Source: a bacterium (GTDB lineage Bacteria; UBA9089; JASEIO01). From it: DNA of 59,542 nucleotides. Both the position numbers and the translations under genes were made by a program. The notes beneath the pieces were generated by a model, which worked only from the letters and a program-made list of their open reading frames with translations, had not been told where the DNA came from and searched no databases. The first letter of the stretch is position 1. Every line of letters begins with the position of its first letter. The DNA lies in contig JASEIO010000003.1 in NCBI GenBank assembly GCA_030017475.1, positions 1 to 59,542 of the forward strand, in the 5' to 3' direction. This document shows positions 25,183 through 33,468 of the stretch, in pieces.

Positions 25183-26655
25183 TCACATCCTCCTTAGTTG
25201 TAGTAAATTGACCTTACCCTCTCCTTCATACTCTTTCTCTTCCCCAGTTTCATCTTCACATATGGAAATTATTTTGTATTCATAAGTTGTCTCTGGCTCT
25301 AATCCTTTTAACCAAATCTTATGTTCCGTATAATACCATTCACCAATTGGATCATAGGATGCCTCCTCTTTCATACCAGCTCCCACCTTTCCATATCTAA
25401 CCTTCCCCTTTGTAGGTTTATTTGTCATCCACCTTATCTTTGCATAAGTACTACCTATCTCAAACAAATCTGGTCCTTCCACAACCTTTGGTGGGTTGTG
25501 CTTGTAAACATCCCAACCAATTACTGACCTACTCAAATCCACATATGGAGCAATATAATCTGTCCATCCTTGATTTTCTATCACCTCATCAATTTGATCA
25601 CTTATATCCTCTTCTCCTATCTCCTCTACATAGTCTATAGCAAAGACAGTAAATCCATCCTTCTTCTTAGCCTCTTGATTTAACCCTGGTGCAATATGCC
25701 TTATATTCCAGTCACGATTCTCTGGACAATAGAAACATTCAAACATAGCTCCATTTATAGAACGTCTAACAACAGACTCAAGCTTTCTGAAAGTAATTGT
25801 ATGTTTAGGATTTGCAAAACTATCTTCATATTCAGAATCGAAGTAAAAATGTGGATTATTTGCAATTATGTATTTATCTGGATACCACGCCCTAATCTTT
25901 TCAATCAATTCTGCCATTCCCTCACCAGTCTCTGGATAGCCATCATAAGGATTAGCTGTCATAACTGTATCTAAAAACAACCCGTCACATCCCAACTCAC
26001 TGATTATAGCTTCTGTCCCAGGCCAATCATACAAATCTTCTCCTTCTTTCAAAATACGATTATTTTTTATAAGGTATTGCCAATCTGGGTCTCCTGCATT
26101 TACATAAAAGCTACCCCATTTTTCATTCCTATCTGGTTTTCCATCATGTCCTGGTTTACCTGATTCATTATCAATTTCATCCAAATACCATGAGGCACAA
26201 CCATTATTCTCGTATACGAATCTTTTATTCTCTGGATCGTAATACACAGGACCAGTACCATCTCCTTCTCTTGGATCCCAAATTCCATCTCCATTTTTAT
26301 CCACTTCAGGTACATCATCCTCTCCAATAGATATATATCCAATAACGATTACATCATCCCCATCACCAAGTATTCCGTTAGTACCCCTTTTGATATCCTC
26401 TATTAGACTGGCATCAATAAGACCACCATCCTTAAACCGGGATCTTGGGTGGATAATAACAAGATCAAACCTCCTTGCCTTTTCTATCATATCACTATCC
26501 CAATCTCCATAATAGCAAAGATAATTACTTTTCGAGTCAATACCTGGAATTGGTCCATAATTAACCTCTTGAATATAGGCTAAATTACCAAACCATACAC
26601 ACATAATCACAATTGCAAGAATGATCATCACAAACTTCCATTTTCTATCCTTCAC
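25183..26655 (-). CDS. secreted GH114/TM1410-like TIM-barrel protein with C-terminal Fn3-like domain
   Basis: This is a 490-residue protein starting at a GTG, 5 nt after GGAGGTG. An N-terminal signal anchor (FVMIILAIVIMCVWFGN) is followed by a barrel of the endo-alpha-1,4-polygalactosaminidase-like superfamily: DLVIIHP, VIGYISIGEDD, SELGCDGLFLDTV with the acidic site, and IIANNPHFY. An Asp/Gly-rich insert (VDKNGDGIWDPREGDG) at about 120-175 looks like a calcium-binding loop. Residues from about 395 form a fibronectin-type III-like domain (YAKIRWMTNKPTKGKVRYG). It probably attacks an extracellular polysaccharide. It lies between two tRNA clusters on the opposite strand. Confidence 0.82.
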   Translation of the reverse strand: MKDRKWKFVMIILAIVIMCVWFGNLAYIQEVNYGPIPGIDSKSNYLCYYGDWDSDMIEKARRFDLVIIHPRSRFKDGGLIDASLIEDIKRGTNGILGDGDDVIVIGYISIGEDDVPEVDKNGDGIWDPREGDGTGPVYYDPENKRFVYENNGCASWYLDEIDNESGKPGHDGKPDRNEKWGSFYVNAGDPDWQYLIKNNRILKEGEDLYDWPGTEAIISELGCDGLFLDTVMTANPYDGYPETGEGMAELIEKIRAWYPDKYIIANNPHFYFDSEYEDSFANPKHTITFRKLESVVRRSINGAMFECFYCPENRDWNIRHIAPGLNQEAKKKDGFTVFAIDYVEEIGEEDISDQIDEVIENQGWTDYIAPYVDLSRSVIGWDVYKHNPPKVVEGPDLFEIGSTYAKIRWMTNKPTKGKVRYGKVGAGMKEEASYDPIGEWYYTEHKIWLKGLEPETTYEYKIISICEDETGEEKEYEGEGKVNLLQLRRM

Positions 26656-26686
26656 ATTGCACCTCCCACTACCAAATGAATGCCCT

Positions 26687-26704
26687 TATCATATCAATAT
26701 GATA
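26687..26704. promoter_or_regulatory. perfect palindrome upstream of the GH114-like gene
   Basis: TATCATAT-CA-ATATGATA is an 8-bp perfect inverted repeat with a 2-bp centre. It lies about 32 bp before the GTG start of the secreted barrel protein, the position of an operator. No regulator gene is adjacent. Confidence 0.45.
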
Positions 26705-26809
26705 GCACATTTTCCCACAAAATAGAAGAGGTAATTGGGGACGTATTCCTCCTCGATCTACTAATGCCCCTCTCATCCTTGACTTCCATTACCTTCAAAA
26801 AGTTTTTTC

Positions 26810-26838
26810 TTGCAATTCCCACATATCTCAGTTATAAT
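26810..26838 (+). promoter_or_regulatory. promoter of the second tRNA cluster
   Basis: TTGCAA at 26810-26815, a 17-bp spacer and TATAAT at 26833-26838, about 60 bp before tRNA-Lys. Confidence 0.7.
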
Positions 26839-26897
26839 TTAAAGAGTTAGAGAATTAAACGATAATAATTACTTAATATGATTTGTAATACAAGATT

Positions 26898-26971
26898 GGG
26901 TCGTTAGCTCAATTTGGTAGAGCAGGGGACTCTTAATCCCAAGGTTATAGGTTCGAGTCCTATACGACCCA
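26898..26971 (+). tRNA. tRNA-Lys (CUU)
   Basis: Acceptor GGGTCGT pairs with ACGACCC. The anticodon loop is CTCTTAA and the T arm TATAG-GTTCGAG-CCTATA type is intact. CCA is not encoded. Confidence 0.96.
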
Positions 26972-26978
26972 CTAAATA

Positions 26979-27013
26979 ACAGACAACAGATGACAAAGAA
27001 CAGAAGACAAAGA
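26979..27013 (+). repeat. intergenic heptamer array between tRNA-Lys and tRNA-Leu
   Basis: Units are ACAGACA, ACAGATG, ACAAAGA, ACAGAAG and ACAAAGA. It is of the same type as the arrays found inside genes elsewhere in the window. Confidence 0.8.
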
Positions 27014-27037
27014 TTTGACTTCTAACCTCTGGCTTTT

Positions 27038-27121
27038 GCGAGAGTGGCGGAATTTGGTAGACGCGCTAGACTTAGGATCTAGTGGGAATTTCCCATGCGG
27101 GTTCAAATCCCGCCTCTCGCA
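27038..27121 (+). tRNA. tRNA-Leu (UAG)
   Basis: Acceptor GCGAGAG pairs with CTCTCGC. The anticodon loop is CTTAGGA, and a long variable arm (TGGGAATTTCCCA type) is as expected for a class II tRNA. Confidence 0.96.
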
Positions 27122-27155
27122 CTTAAACCCTTTTCTTTCTTAAAGAAAAAGGATA

Positions 27156-27229
27156 GCGGGAGTAACTCAGAGTGGTAGAGTACAACCTTGCCAAGGTTGG
27201 AGTCGTGGGTTCAAATCCCATCTCCCGCT
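27156..27229 (+). tRNA. tRNA-Gly (GCC)
   Basis: Acceptor GCGGGAG pairs with CTCCCGC. The anticodon loop is TTGCCAA in stem CAACC/GGTTG, and the discriminator is T. Confidence 0.96.
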
Positions 27230-27317
27230 CTTTAGATAATTGGTATTCCTGATTTATCCTGATACGCTTTTTGGTTTAATCTTTGATTTTTATAATCCTT
27301 GCTTCGCAAGAATTATC

Positions 27318-27347
27318 TTGACAACGGTGTTATTATTATAGTAAAAT
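27318..27347 (+). promoter_or_regulatory. promoter before tRNA-Leu (UAA)
   Basis: TTGACA at 27318-27323, an 18-bp spacer and TAAAAT at 27342-27347. The start is predicted about 10 bp before the tRNA. Confidence 0.6.
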
Positions 27348-27362
27348 AAAATAATGGAAAAA

Positions 27363-27449
27363 GCCGAGGTGGCGGAATTTGGTAGACGCAGCGGACTTAA
27401 AATCCGCTGGGGTTTTAACCCCGTGCCGGTTCGATTCCGGCCCCCGGCA
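27363..27449 (+). tRNA. tRNA-Leu (UAA)
   Basis: The anticodon loop is CTTAAAA in stem GCGGA/TCCGC, with a long variable arm GGGGTTTTAACCCC. Acceptor GCCGAGG/CCCCGGC has one A-C mismatch at pair 5. Confidence 0.93.
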
Positions 27450-27475
27450 CTTGCAAAATTTGGATAACTAATTAT

Positions 27476-27550
<75 letters not shown>

Positions 27551-27574
27551 GTTCTTTTAGAGGTATTATGTCAT

Positions 27575-27648
27575 GGCGGTGTAGCTCAGCTGGTCAGAGC
27601 ATACGGCTCATATCCGTAGTGTCCGGGGTTCGAATCCCTGCACCGCTA
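27575..27648 (+). tRNA. elongator tRNA-Met (CAU)
   Basis: Acceptor GGCGGTG pairs with CACCGCT. The anticodon loop is CTCATAT in stem TACGG/CCGTA. The GGCGG/CCGCTA acceptor favours elongator Met over a lysidine-modified tRNA-Ile2, although tilS, which makes lysidine, is the next gene. Confidence 0.85.
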
Positions 27649-27662
27649 TCAGGAAATTTAAG

Positions 27663-29078
27663 GTGTTAGATGATGTAATAACTACTATAACTCAATATAA
27701 TATGTTAGAATTAGAGGACAAGGTAATAGTGGCTGTTTCAGGTGGACCTGATTCAGTGAGTTTATTGCATATCTTATGGTGTTTGAAAGATAAATGGAGG
27801 TTGAATCTACATATAGCACATCTAAATCACTCACTTCGTGGAGAAGAGGCAGAGAAGGACGCATGTTTTGTAAAAGGGTTAGCTAAAAGGTATGGATTTC
27901 CAATTACCTTGCGTGAAGTTGATGTCTTAAAATGGAGTCAAGAAAAGAAAGTTTCCCTTGAGGTTGGAGCAAGAAGGTTAAGATACGAATTCCTCGTTGG
28001 GGTGGCTGAAAGTGTAAATGCGAGGAAGATTGCTTTAGGACATAATGCAAATGATAATATAGAAACCATTTTAATGAGGTTAATTCGAGGGACAGGTATT
28101 TGTGGTTTAAAAGGGATACCTCCTGACCGTTCGCTTAATGATAATTTAAAGATTATTCGTCCTTTGATTAATATTACCTCTCTTCAGATCAAAGATTACA
28201 TTGCGCAGAATAATCTAGAATATCGAATTGATTCATCTAACCTTAAACCCATTTATTTACGAAATAAGATAAGATTAGAACTCTTGCCACTTATGTTAGA
28301 ATATAATCGCAAGTTTAAAGAGGCATTGTTAAAGACAGCCTCACTTTGGGAGAAGGATGATGAATACCTTAACGAAATTGCAAGAATTGAATTCTCCAAG
28401 GCTTTGTTAAAAAGTAACAAAAGGATAATCCTTGATTTAGGTAAAATTACATATCTTCCCCAGGCTATTTTATCGAGGATCTTAAGAGAAGGGATTAGAT
28501 TAGCTAAAGGCAATTTAGAAAGGGTTACCTATCGCCATATAGCCCAGATTATAAGATTAATAGATAGAGGTCCTTCTCAGGGAGAGGTATATTTACCTGA
28601 CAGAATTAAGATCCAAAGAGAGTACGAGCATATTATAATCTATAGAGAAGAGGAAAAAAGGGATAGGGACAAAAAGATAGGTTTTGAATACCCAATAAAT
28701 GTACCTGGTGAAACAAGGATAATTTTCTTAAATACGGAACTTCAGACTGAAATTTTAGAAAGAGATTCTTCATTCTTCATCCCTCATCCCTCTCTAAATA
28801 TAGCCCATTTTGATTATGACAAGGTTAAATTACCCTTAATTCTACGGAGTCGCGCACCAGGAGATAGATTCACCCCTTTAGGAATGAAGGGTAGGAAGAA
28901 AGTAAAGGACTTCTTTATTGATTTGAAAATAGGAAAGTTAGATCGAGAGAAAATCCCTTTATTATTGGATAAAGAAGGGATAATTTGGGTAGTTGGATAT
29001 AGGATTGATGATAGGGTAAGAATCTCAAGAGATACCAAAAGGATACTTAAGGTCTCCTATCATGTATCTTGCGAGTAA
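27663..29078 (+). CDS. tilS: tRNA(Ile) lysidine synthetase
   Basis: This 471-residue enzyme converts the wobble C of tRNA-Ile(CAU) to lysidine so that it reads AUA. The ATP pyrophosphatase loop VAVSGGPDSVSLL, then LNHSLRGEEAEKD, GHNANDNIETILMR and the C-terminal tRNA-binding domain (SRAPGDRFTPLGMKG) are all present, so it is the long TilS type. It starts with a GTG. Residues about 368-377 (SSFFIPHPS) are encoded by a four-unit heptamer array in the linker before the C-terminal domain. It lies 14 bp after tRNA-Met and 28 bp before ftsH, a common order. Confidence 0.95.
   Translation: MLDDVITTITQYNMLELEDKVIVAVSGGPDSVSLLHILWCLKDKWRLNLHIAHLNHSLRGEEAEKDACFVKGLAKRYGFPITLREVDVLKWSQEKKVSLEVGARRLRYEFLVGVAESVNARKIALGHNANDNIETILMRLIRGTGICGLKGIPPDRSLNDNLKIIRPLINITSLQIKDYIAQNNLEYRIDSSNLKPIYLRNKIRLELLPLMLEYNRKFKEALLKTASLWEKDDEYLNEIARIEFSKALLKSNKRIILDLGKITYLPQAILSRILREGIRLAKGNLERVTYRHIAQIIRLIDRGPSQGEVYLPDRIKIQREYEHIIIYREEEKRDRDKKIGFEYPINVPGETRIIFLNTELQTEILERDSSFFIPHPSLNIAHFDYDKVKLPLILRSRAPGDRFTPLGMKGRKKVKDFFIDLKIGKLDREKIPLLLDKEGIIWVVGYRIDDRVRISRDTKRILKVSYHVSCE
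28765..28792 (+). repeat. heptamer array inside tilS
   Basis: Units are ATTCTTC, ATTCTTC, ATCCCTC and ATCCCTC, in frame, in the linker between the middle and C-terminal domains. Confidence 0.85.
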
Positions 29079-29106
29079 TACTTAAGAAATAAAGAGAGAA
29101 ATAATT

Positions 29107-30975
29107 ATGAATAAAGGAATTAGAAATTTAGCTTTATGCCTTTTAGTTGCCTTAGTTACATTTACCCTTTTCTACCATTCCCTTCAAATGTCTATTCCAA
29201 AACCCATCTATATAAATTATTCAGATTTTATAGACTATGTAAAAGAGGGGAAGGTTAAAGAGGTGGAGATTGTAGGAAGGAATATCAGAGGAGAGTTAAG
29301 AAAGGGATTTGCAATTATCCAGAATGGAAAGATATTGAAAAGAGATAGACAAATCTTTACTACATATATTCCTTATCAAGATCCCAATTTGCTTAGTCTA
29401 TTGAAGGGAAATGGGGTTGCATTTGGAGGAAAAGAACCTACATCTCCTACCTGGTGGAGTACATTTTATCCATTCCTTCCTATGGCTCTGATTTTAGTAA
29501 TATTTTGGTTGTTCATCTTTCACCAAATCAAAGGACATGGAATAAAGACCTTATCCTTTGGAAAGAGTAGAGCAAAGTTATTATCTGAAGAGAAACCAAA
29601 GGTCACCTTTGATGATGCTGCTGGAATCGATGAAGCAAAACAGGAATTGCGAGAAGTGATTGAATTTCTAAAGGATCCAAAAAGGTTTCAAAAGTTAGGG
29701 GCAAAGATCCCAAAAGGGGTTTTGCTAGTTGGTCCACCAGGGACTGGCAAGACACTTTTGGCTAAAGCAGTAGCAGGAGAGGCAGATGTTCCATTCTTCT
29801 CTATCTCTGGTTCTGATTTTGTAGAGATGTTTGTTGGGGTTGGTGCATCCAGGGTAAGGGATCTATTTGAACAAGGTAAAAAGAACGCCCCATGCATCAT
29901 CTTTGTTGATGAGATAGATGCTGTTGGAAGACAAAGGGGAGCTGGTCTTGGTGGAGGTCATGATGAGCGAGAACAGACCTTAAATCAGTTGTTGGTAGAG
30001 ATGGATGGATTTAATACCCAGGAAGGGGTAATAATAATTGCAGCTACAAATAGACCTGATGTCCTTGATCCTGCATTACTTCGACCTGGTAGGTTCGATA
30101 GACACATTGTGGTTGATACCCCAGATTTGATTGGAAGAGAAGGAATCTTGCGGGTTCATACAAAAGATAAGCCTTTATCTGAAGAAGTGGATATAAAGGT
30201 TATTGCAAGACGTATCCCTGGTTTTGTTGGATCAGATATAGCAAATTTAGTTAATGAGGCAGCCCTTTTAGCTGCAAGACGAGATAAAGAAAAAATAGAA
30301 ATGGCAGAGCTTGAGGAGTCAATTGATCGAGTAATTGCTGGACCGGAAAGGAAATCCCGCATAATTTCAGAGAAAGAGAAGAGCATTGTAGCCTATCATG
30401 AATCTGGCCACGCCTTGGTAGCAAAACTTCTTCCAGATGCTGATCCAGTACATAAAATATCTATTATGCCAAGAGGAGTAGGTGCTTTAGGATATACCCT
30501 GCAATTACCAATTGAAGATAGGTATATAACTACCAAATCTGAAATCTTAGATAAAATGACTGTACTTTTAGGCGGAAGGGTAGCAGAAGAATTGGTCTTT
30601 AATGATGTTACAACAGGATCAAAAAATGATTTAGAGAAGGCCACCGAAATAGCCCATAAGATGGTTTGCGAGTATGGAATGAGTGAAAATTTAGGACCTT
30701 TAACCTTTGGAAGGAAAGAGGAACAGATATTTCTTGGACGGGACATTGTAAAAGAAAGAAATTATTCAGAAAAGGTTGCCTCTGCAATCGATAAGGAAAT
30801 CCGAGGTATTGTGGAGATGAGTTATAATAAAGCCCGTCAATTATTAGAAAAGAATAGGAAAGCACTTGATAGGCTGGCCAATAGATTAAAAGAAAAAGAG
30901 GTTTTGGAAGGAGAAGAGATAGAGAAGATTTTGAAAGAAGAAAATAAGGTAGATATGGGAGAACAAAATGGGTGA
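29107..30975 (+). CDS. ftsH: ATP-dependent zinc metalloprotease FtsH
   Basis: This is a 622-residue membrane-anchored AAA+ protease. Two N-terminal membrane helices (about 6-26 and 117-136) flank a small periplasmic domain. The ATPase has Walker A GPPGTGKT, Walker [13 protein letters not shown], the pore loop [10 protein letters not shown] and the SRH region [20 protein letters not shown]. The protease zinc site is HESGH. It degrades misassembled membrane proteins and short-lived regulators. It follows tilS and overlaps ribBA by 8 nt. Confidence 0.97.
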   Translation: MNKGIRNLALCLLVALVTFTLFYHSLQMSIPKPIYINYSDFIDYVKEGKVKEVEIVGRNIRGELRKGFAIIQNGKILKRDRQIFTTYIPYQDPNLLSLLKGNGVAFGGKEPTSPTWWSTFYPFLPMALILVIFWLFIFHQIKGHGIKTLSFGKSRAKLLSEEKPKVTFDDAAGIDEAKQELREVIEFLKDPKRFQKLGAKIPKGVLLVGPPGTGKTLLAKAVAGEADVPFFSISGSDFVEMFVGVGASRVRDLFEQGKKNAPCIIFVDEIDAVGRQRGAGLGGGHDEREQTLNQLLVEMDGFNTQEGVIIIAATNRPDVLDPALLRPGRFDRHIVVDTPDLIGREGILRVHTKDKPLSEEVDIKVIARRIPGFVGSDIANLVNEAALLAARRDKEKIEMAELEESIDRVIAGPERKSRIISEKEKSIVAYHESGHALVAKLLPDADPVHKISIMPRGVGALGYTLQLPIEDRYITTKSEILDKMTVLLGGRVAEELVFNDVTTGSKNDLEKATEIAHKMVCEYGMSENLGPLTFGRKEEQIFLGRDIVKERNYSEKVASAIDKEIRGIVEMSYNKARQLLEKNRKALDRLANRLKEKEVLEGEEIEKILKEENKVDMGEQNG

Positions 30976-32170
30976 TTTTGCCACTATTGAGGAAGCTATA
31001 TCTTGTATCAAACGAGGAGAGATGATAATTGTAGTCGATGATGAAGACCGGGAAAATGAAGGAGATTTAGTTTTCGCTGCAGAACTCGTTACCCCGGAAC
31101 ATATCAACTTTATGGCCAAATACGGCCGAGGGTTAATCTGTTTGCCGATCATTGGAGAAAGATTGGATGAATTAAAGATCATTCCTATGGTTTATAATAA
31201 CTCTGATCCTCATGAAACAGCATTTACAGTATCTATTGATGCAAGATATGGAATAACCACAGGAATCTCTGCTTATGACCGCACAAAAACTATTAAAACT
31301 GTTATATCACCTGAGACACAGCCTGAAGACTTAACCAGTCCAGGTCATATGTTTCCATTAAGGGCAAAAAAAGGCGGAGTATTAGAAAGGGCAGGGCATA
31401 CAGAGGCAGCAGTTGACTTAGCCCGCTTGGCAAATCTATATCCAGCAGGGGTAATCTGTGAGATAATGGATGAAGATGGAAGAATGGCCAAATTACCCGC
31501 TCTTTTGAATTTTTCTAAGGTCCATAATTTAAAGATCATTACTATTTCGGATCTAATAAGCTATAGAAGAAAAACCGAGAAATTGATAAAAAGGGTAGTA
31601 GAAACAAACTTACCCACAGAGTTTGGGGATTTTAGATTGATATGTTACGAGTCCATTATAAATGAAGAACACCATATTGCCTTAATAAAGGGGGATATTT
31701 CCTCAAAGCCAAATGTATTGGTTAGGGTTCATTCTCGATGTTTAACTGGAGATACCTTCCTCTCCAAGAGATGTGATTGTGGGGAACAGCTTAGGGCATC
31801 CCTGGAATTGATTGAGAAAGAAGGAGTTGGTGTACTCCTTTATATGCATCAGGAAGGAAGAGGGATAGGTCTAATAAATAAATTGAAAGCATACGCCTTG
31901 CAAGATCAGGGCTTGGATACTGTAGAGGCAAATAAAAGGCTCGGCTTTAAACCTGATTTACGTGATTATGGAATTGGTGCCCAAATATTGGTGGATTTAG
32001 GTCTAACTACCATCAGGCTTTTAACCAATAATCCTAAGAAAATTGTTGGATTAGAAGGATATGGTTTACGTATTACGGAAAGAATACCTATTGAAGTACA
32101 ACCTCACAAATTTAACATAGATTATTTAATGACAAAAAAGGAAAAATTAGGTCACCTACTAAAAATATAG
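30968..32170 (+). CDS. ribBA: bifunctional DHBP synthase / GTP cyclohydrolase II
   Basis: This is a 400-residue fusion with two riboflavin-precursor activities. The N-terminal RibB half has the metal site [13 protein letters not shown] and the DRTKTI/TSPGH.FPL region. The C-terminal RibA half has the zinc cysteines in [17 protein letters not shown] and the substrate loop HQEGRGIGL. All catalytic motifs look intact, so both halves should be active. Its ATG follows GGGAG inside the ftsH end. ribH follows after one small gene. No FMN riboswitch is possible upstream, as the gene overlaps ftsH. Confidence 0.96.
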   Translation: MGDFATIEEAISCIKRGEMIIVVDDEDRENEGDLVFAAELVTPEHINFMAKYGRGLICLPIIGERLDELKIIPMVYNNSDPHETAFTVSIDARYGITTGISAYDRTKTIKTVISPETQPEDLTSPGHMFPLRAKKGGVLERAGHTEAAVDLARLANLYPAGVICEIMDEDGRMAKLPALLNFSKVHNLKIITISDLISYRRKTEKLIKRVVETNLPTEFGDFRLICYESIINEEHHIALIKGDISSKPNVLVRVHSRCLTGDTFLSKRCDCGEQLRASLELIEKEGVGVLLYMHQEGRGIGLINKLKAYALQDQGLDTVEANKRLGFKPDLRDYGIGAQILVDLGLTTIRLLTNNPKKIVGLEGYGLRITERIPIEVQPHKFNIDYLMTKKEKLGHLLKI

Positions 32171-32251
32171 ATCGGGGACAGAAGAAGGGTCAAGGATTTT
32201 ACCTTAAACCTTAATCATATCATCTTATATTGGAGAGGAAAGGAGTTGTAA

Positions 32252-32473
32252 ATGGCTGAATTAAAAGAGGTTTGTAGATTGCAAAAGAATGCAACCACAG
32301 AATTCGTCTTTTCACTCACAGACTATAGAGGAGAAAATTATGTAGACATTAGAGAATGGGTGGAGACAGGAACCTATAAGGGGTTCACTAAAAAGGGTTT
32401 GCGTTTTAGAGCAGAGCTAGTGCAGGAATTTAGGGAGAAGATTCAAGAATTGGAAAATAAACTTAAAGGATAA
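32252..32473 (+). CDS. PC4/p15-like single-stranded DNA-binding protein
   Basis: This is a 73-residue protein with a good ribosome site (GGAAAGGAG). The sequence [21 protein letters not shown], then [14 protein letters not shown], matches the PC4 (transcriptional coactivator p15) fold. That fold binds single-stranded or melted DNA, and bacterial members are thought to act in transcription or repair. It sits between ribBA and ribH, 4 nt before ribH, so it is part of the riboflavin-nusB operon. The role there is unknown. The placement could be chance or could link it to transcription together with NusB. Confidence 0.75.
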   Translation: MAELKEVCRLQKNATTEFVFSLTDYRGENYVDIREWVETGTYKGFTKKGLRFRAELVQEFREKIQELENKLKG

Positions 32474-32477
32474 TGGA

Positions 32478-32951
32478 ATGGTTAAAGAATATAAAGGGGA
32501 ACTAATTGCCAAGGGGTTAAGATTTGGGATTGTGGTTTCGAGATTCAACGAATTTATAACCGAAAAATTACTTTCGGGAGCAGTAGATACCTTACTTAGA
32601 CATGGGGCAATGGAGGAGGATATAGAAGTTTTTTGGGTGCCAGGCTCTTTTGAGATTCCATATTTAGCTCGCATATTAGCCAAGGATAGAAAATATGATG
32701 CCATAATTTGTCTTGGAACGATAATTCGTGGAGAAACCCCTCACTTTAACTATATCTGCTCAGAGGTTGCTAAAGGAATAGCACAAACCTCTTTATCTAC
32801 CGGTACACCAGTCATCTTTGGAGTATTAACCACGGATACAACAGAACAGGCAATTGAAAGAGCAGGTGTAAAATCAGGTAATAAAGGACGGGATGCCGCC
32901 TTCTCAGCTATGGAAATGGTAAACCTCTATAGAAAGATCAATAGCCTCTAA
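32478..32951 (+). CDS. ribH: 6,7-dimethyl-8-ribityllumazine synthase
   Basis: This 157-residue enzyme condenses the pyrimidine from RibA/RibD with the RibB product to lumazine, the riboflavin precursor. Motifs are [43 protein letters not shown] (with the catalytic His) and [12 protein letters not shown]. Family members form 60-mer capsids or pentamers. An AAGGA lies before the ATG. ribD and ribE are not in the window. Confidence 0.96.
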   Translation: MVKEYKGELIAKGLRFGIVVSRFNEFITEKLLSGAVDTLLRHGAMEEDIEVFWVPGSFEIPYLARILAKDRKYDAIICLGTIIRGETPHFNYICSEVAKGIAQTSLSTGTPVIFGVLTTDTTEQAIERAGVKSGNKGRDAAFSAMEMVNLYRKINSL

Positions 32952-33003
32952 GTCGACAGCTAACAACTAAAAAGGCTTGCGGACTGTAATCCTGTAAGCT
33001 TAA

Positions 33004-33438
33004 ATGATGAGAAGAAAAGGAAGATCTTTGGCACTACAACTATTATTTGCTGTGGATTTGAGAAATGAAAAACTGGATGAGGTTAAGCGTACATTCCTTT
33101 TTGATAAGCATGTTCCAAAGGATGTAAAAGATTTTGTAGAAAGATTGTGTAACGGTGTCCAAAAAAACATCTCCTTAATTGACCACTTAATAACGACCCA
33201 CTGCGATAATTGGAAGCTCGATCGTCTATCCATTGTAGATAGAAATATTCTAAGAATAGCAGTTTTTGAAATTCTGTATTGTTCAGACATCCCTGATATT
33301 GTCTCTATAAACGAGGCCATTGAATTAGCCAAGAAATACTCTGGTAAAGAGTCTGGAAGATTTGTCAATGGGATTTTAGATAAAATAAGGGAGGAGAAAA
33401 ACCACAGAAATCAAGAAAAATCACAAAACTCAAGATAA
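33004..33438 (+). CDS. nusB: transcription antitermination factor NusB
   Basis: This 144-residue all-helical protein binds boxA RNA with S10 in rRNA antitermination. RRKGRSLALQLLFAVDL, DRLSIVDRNILRIAVFEILY and SINEAIELAKKYSGKESGRFVNGILD are diagnostic. ribH-nusB is a common order. The last dozen residues (from about NHRNQEKSQNSR) come from a 9-10 bp tandem array and are not family-like. The following GTG gene starts 30 nt downstream after a clear AGGAGG. Confidence 0.95.
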   Translation: MMRRKGRSLALQLLFAVDLRNEKLDEVKRTFLFDKHVPKDVKDFVERLCNGVQKNISLIDHLITTHCDNWKLDRLSIVDRNILRIAVFEILYCSDIPDIVSINEAIELAKKYSGKESGRFVNGILDKIREEKNHRNQEKSQNSR

Positions 33439-33439
33439 A
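33403..33439 (+). repeat. 9-10 bp tandem array at the nusB 3' end
   Basis: Units are CACAGAAAT, CAAGAAAAAT, CACAAAACT and CAAGATAAA. It supplies the last codons and stop of nusB, and parallels the tail of nfi at 7334. Confidence 0.65.
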
Positions 33440-33468
33440 CACGTATAGAGATTTAGGAGGTTATTAGG

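Noticed and set aside
26735-26765. GGGGACGTATTCC motif near 26740 as an insertion-sequence end
   Set aside because: The motif resembles dispersed element termini, but no transposase, partner terminus or target duplication is visible.
26979-27013. Possible CRISPR or integron-like array from the heptamer repeats
   Set aside because: Units are 7 bp with no spacers, and similar arrays are spread through coding genes; no cas or integrase genes exist here.
30900-32251. FMN riboswitch for ribBA or ribH
   Set aside because: ribBA overlaps ftsH and the 81-bp gap before the PC4-like gene is too short and lacks the conserved core.
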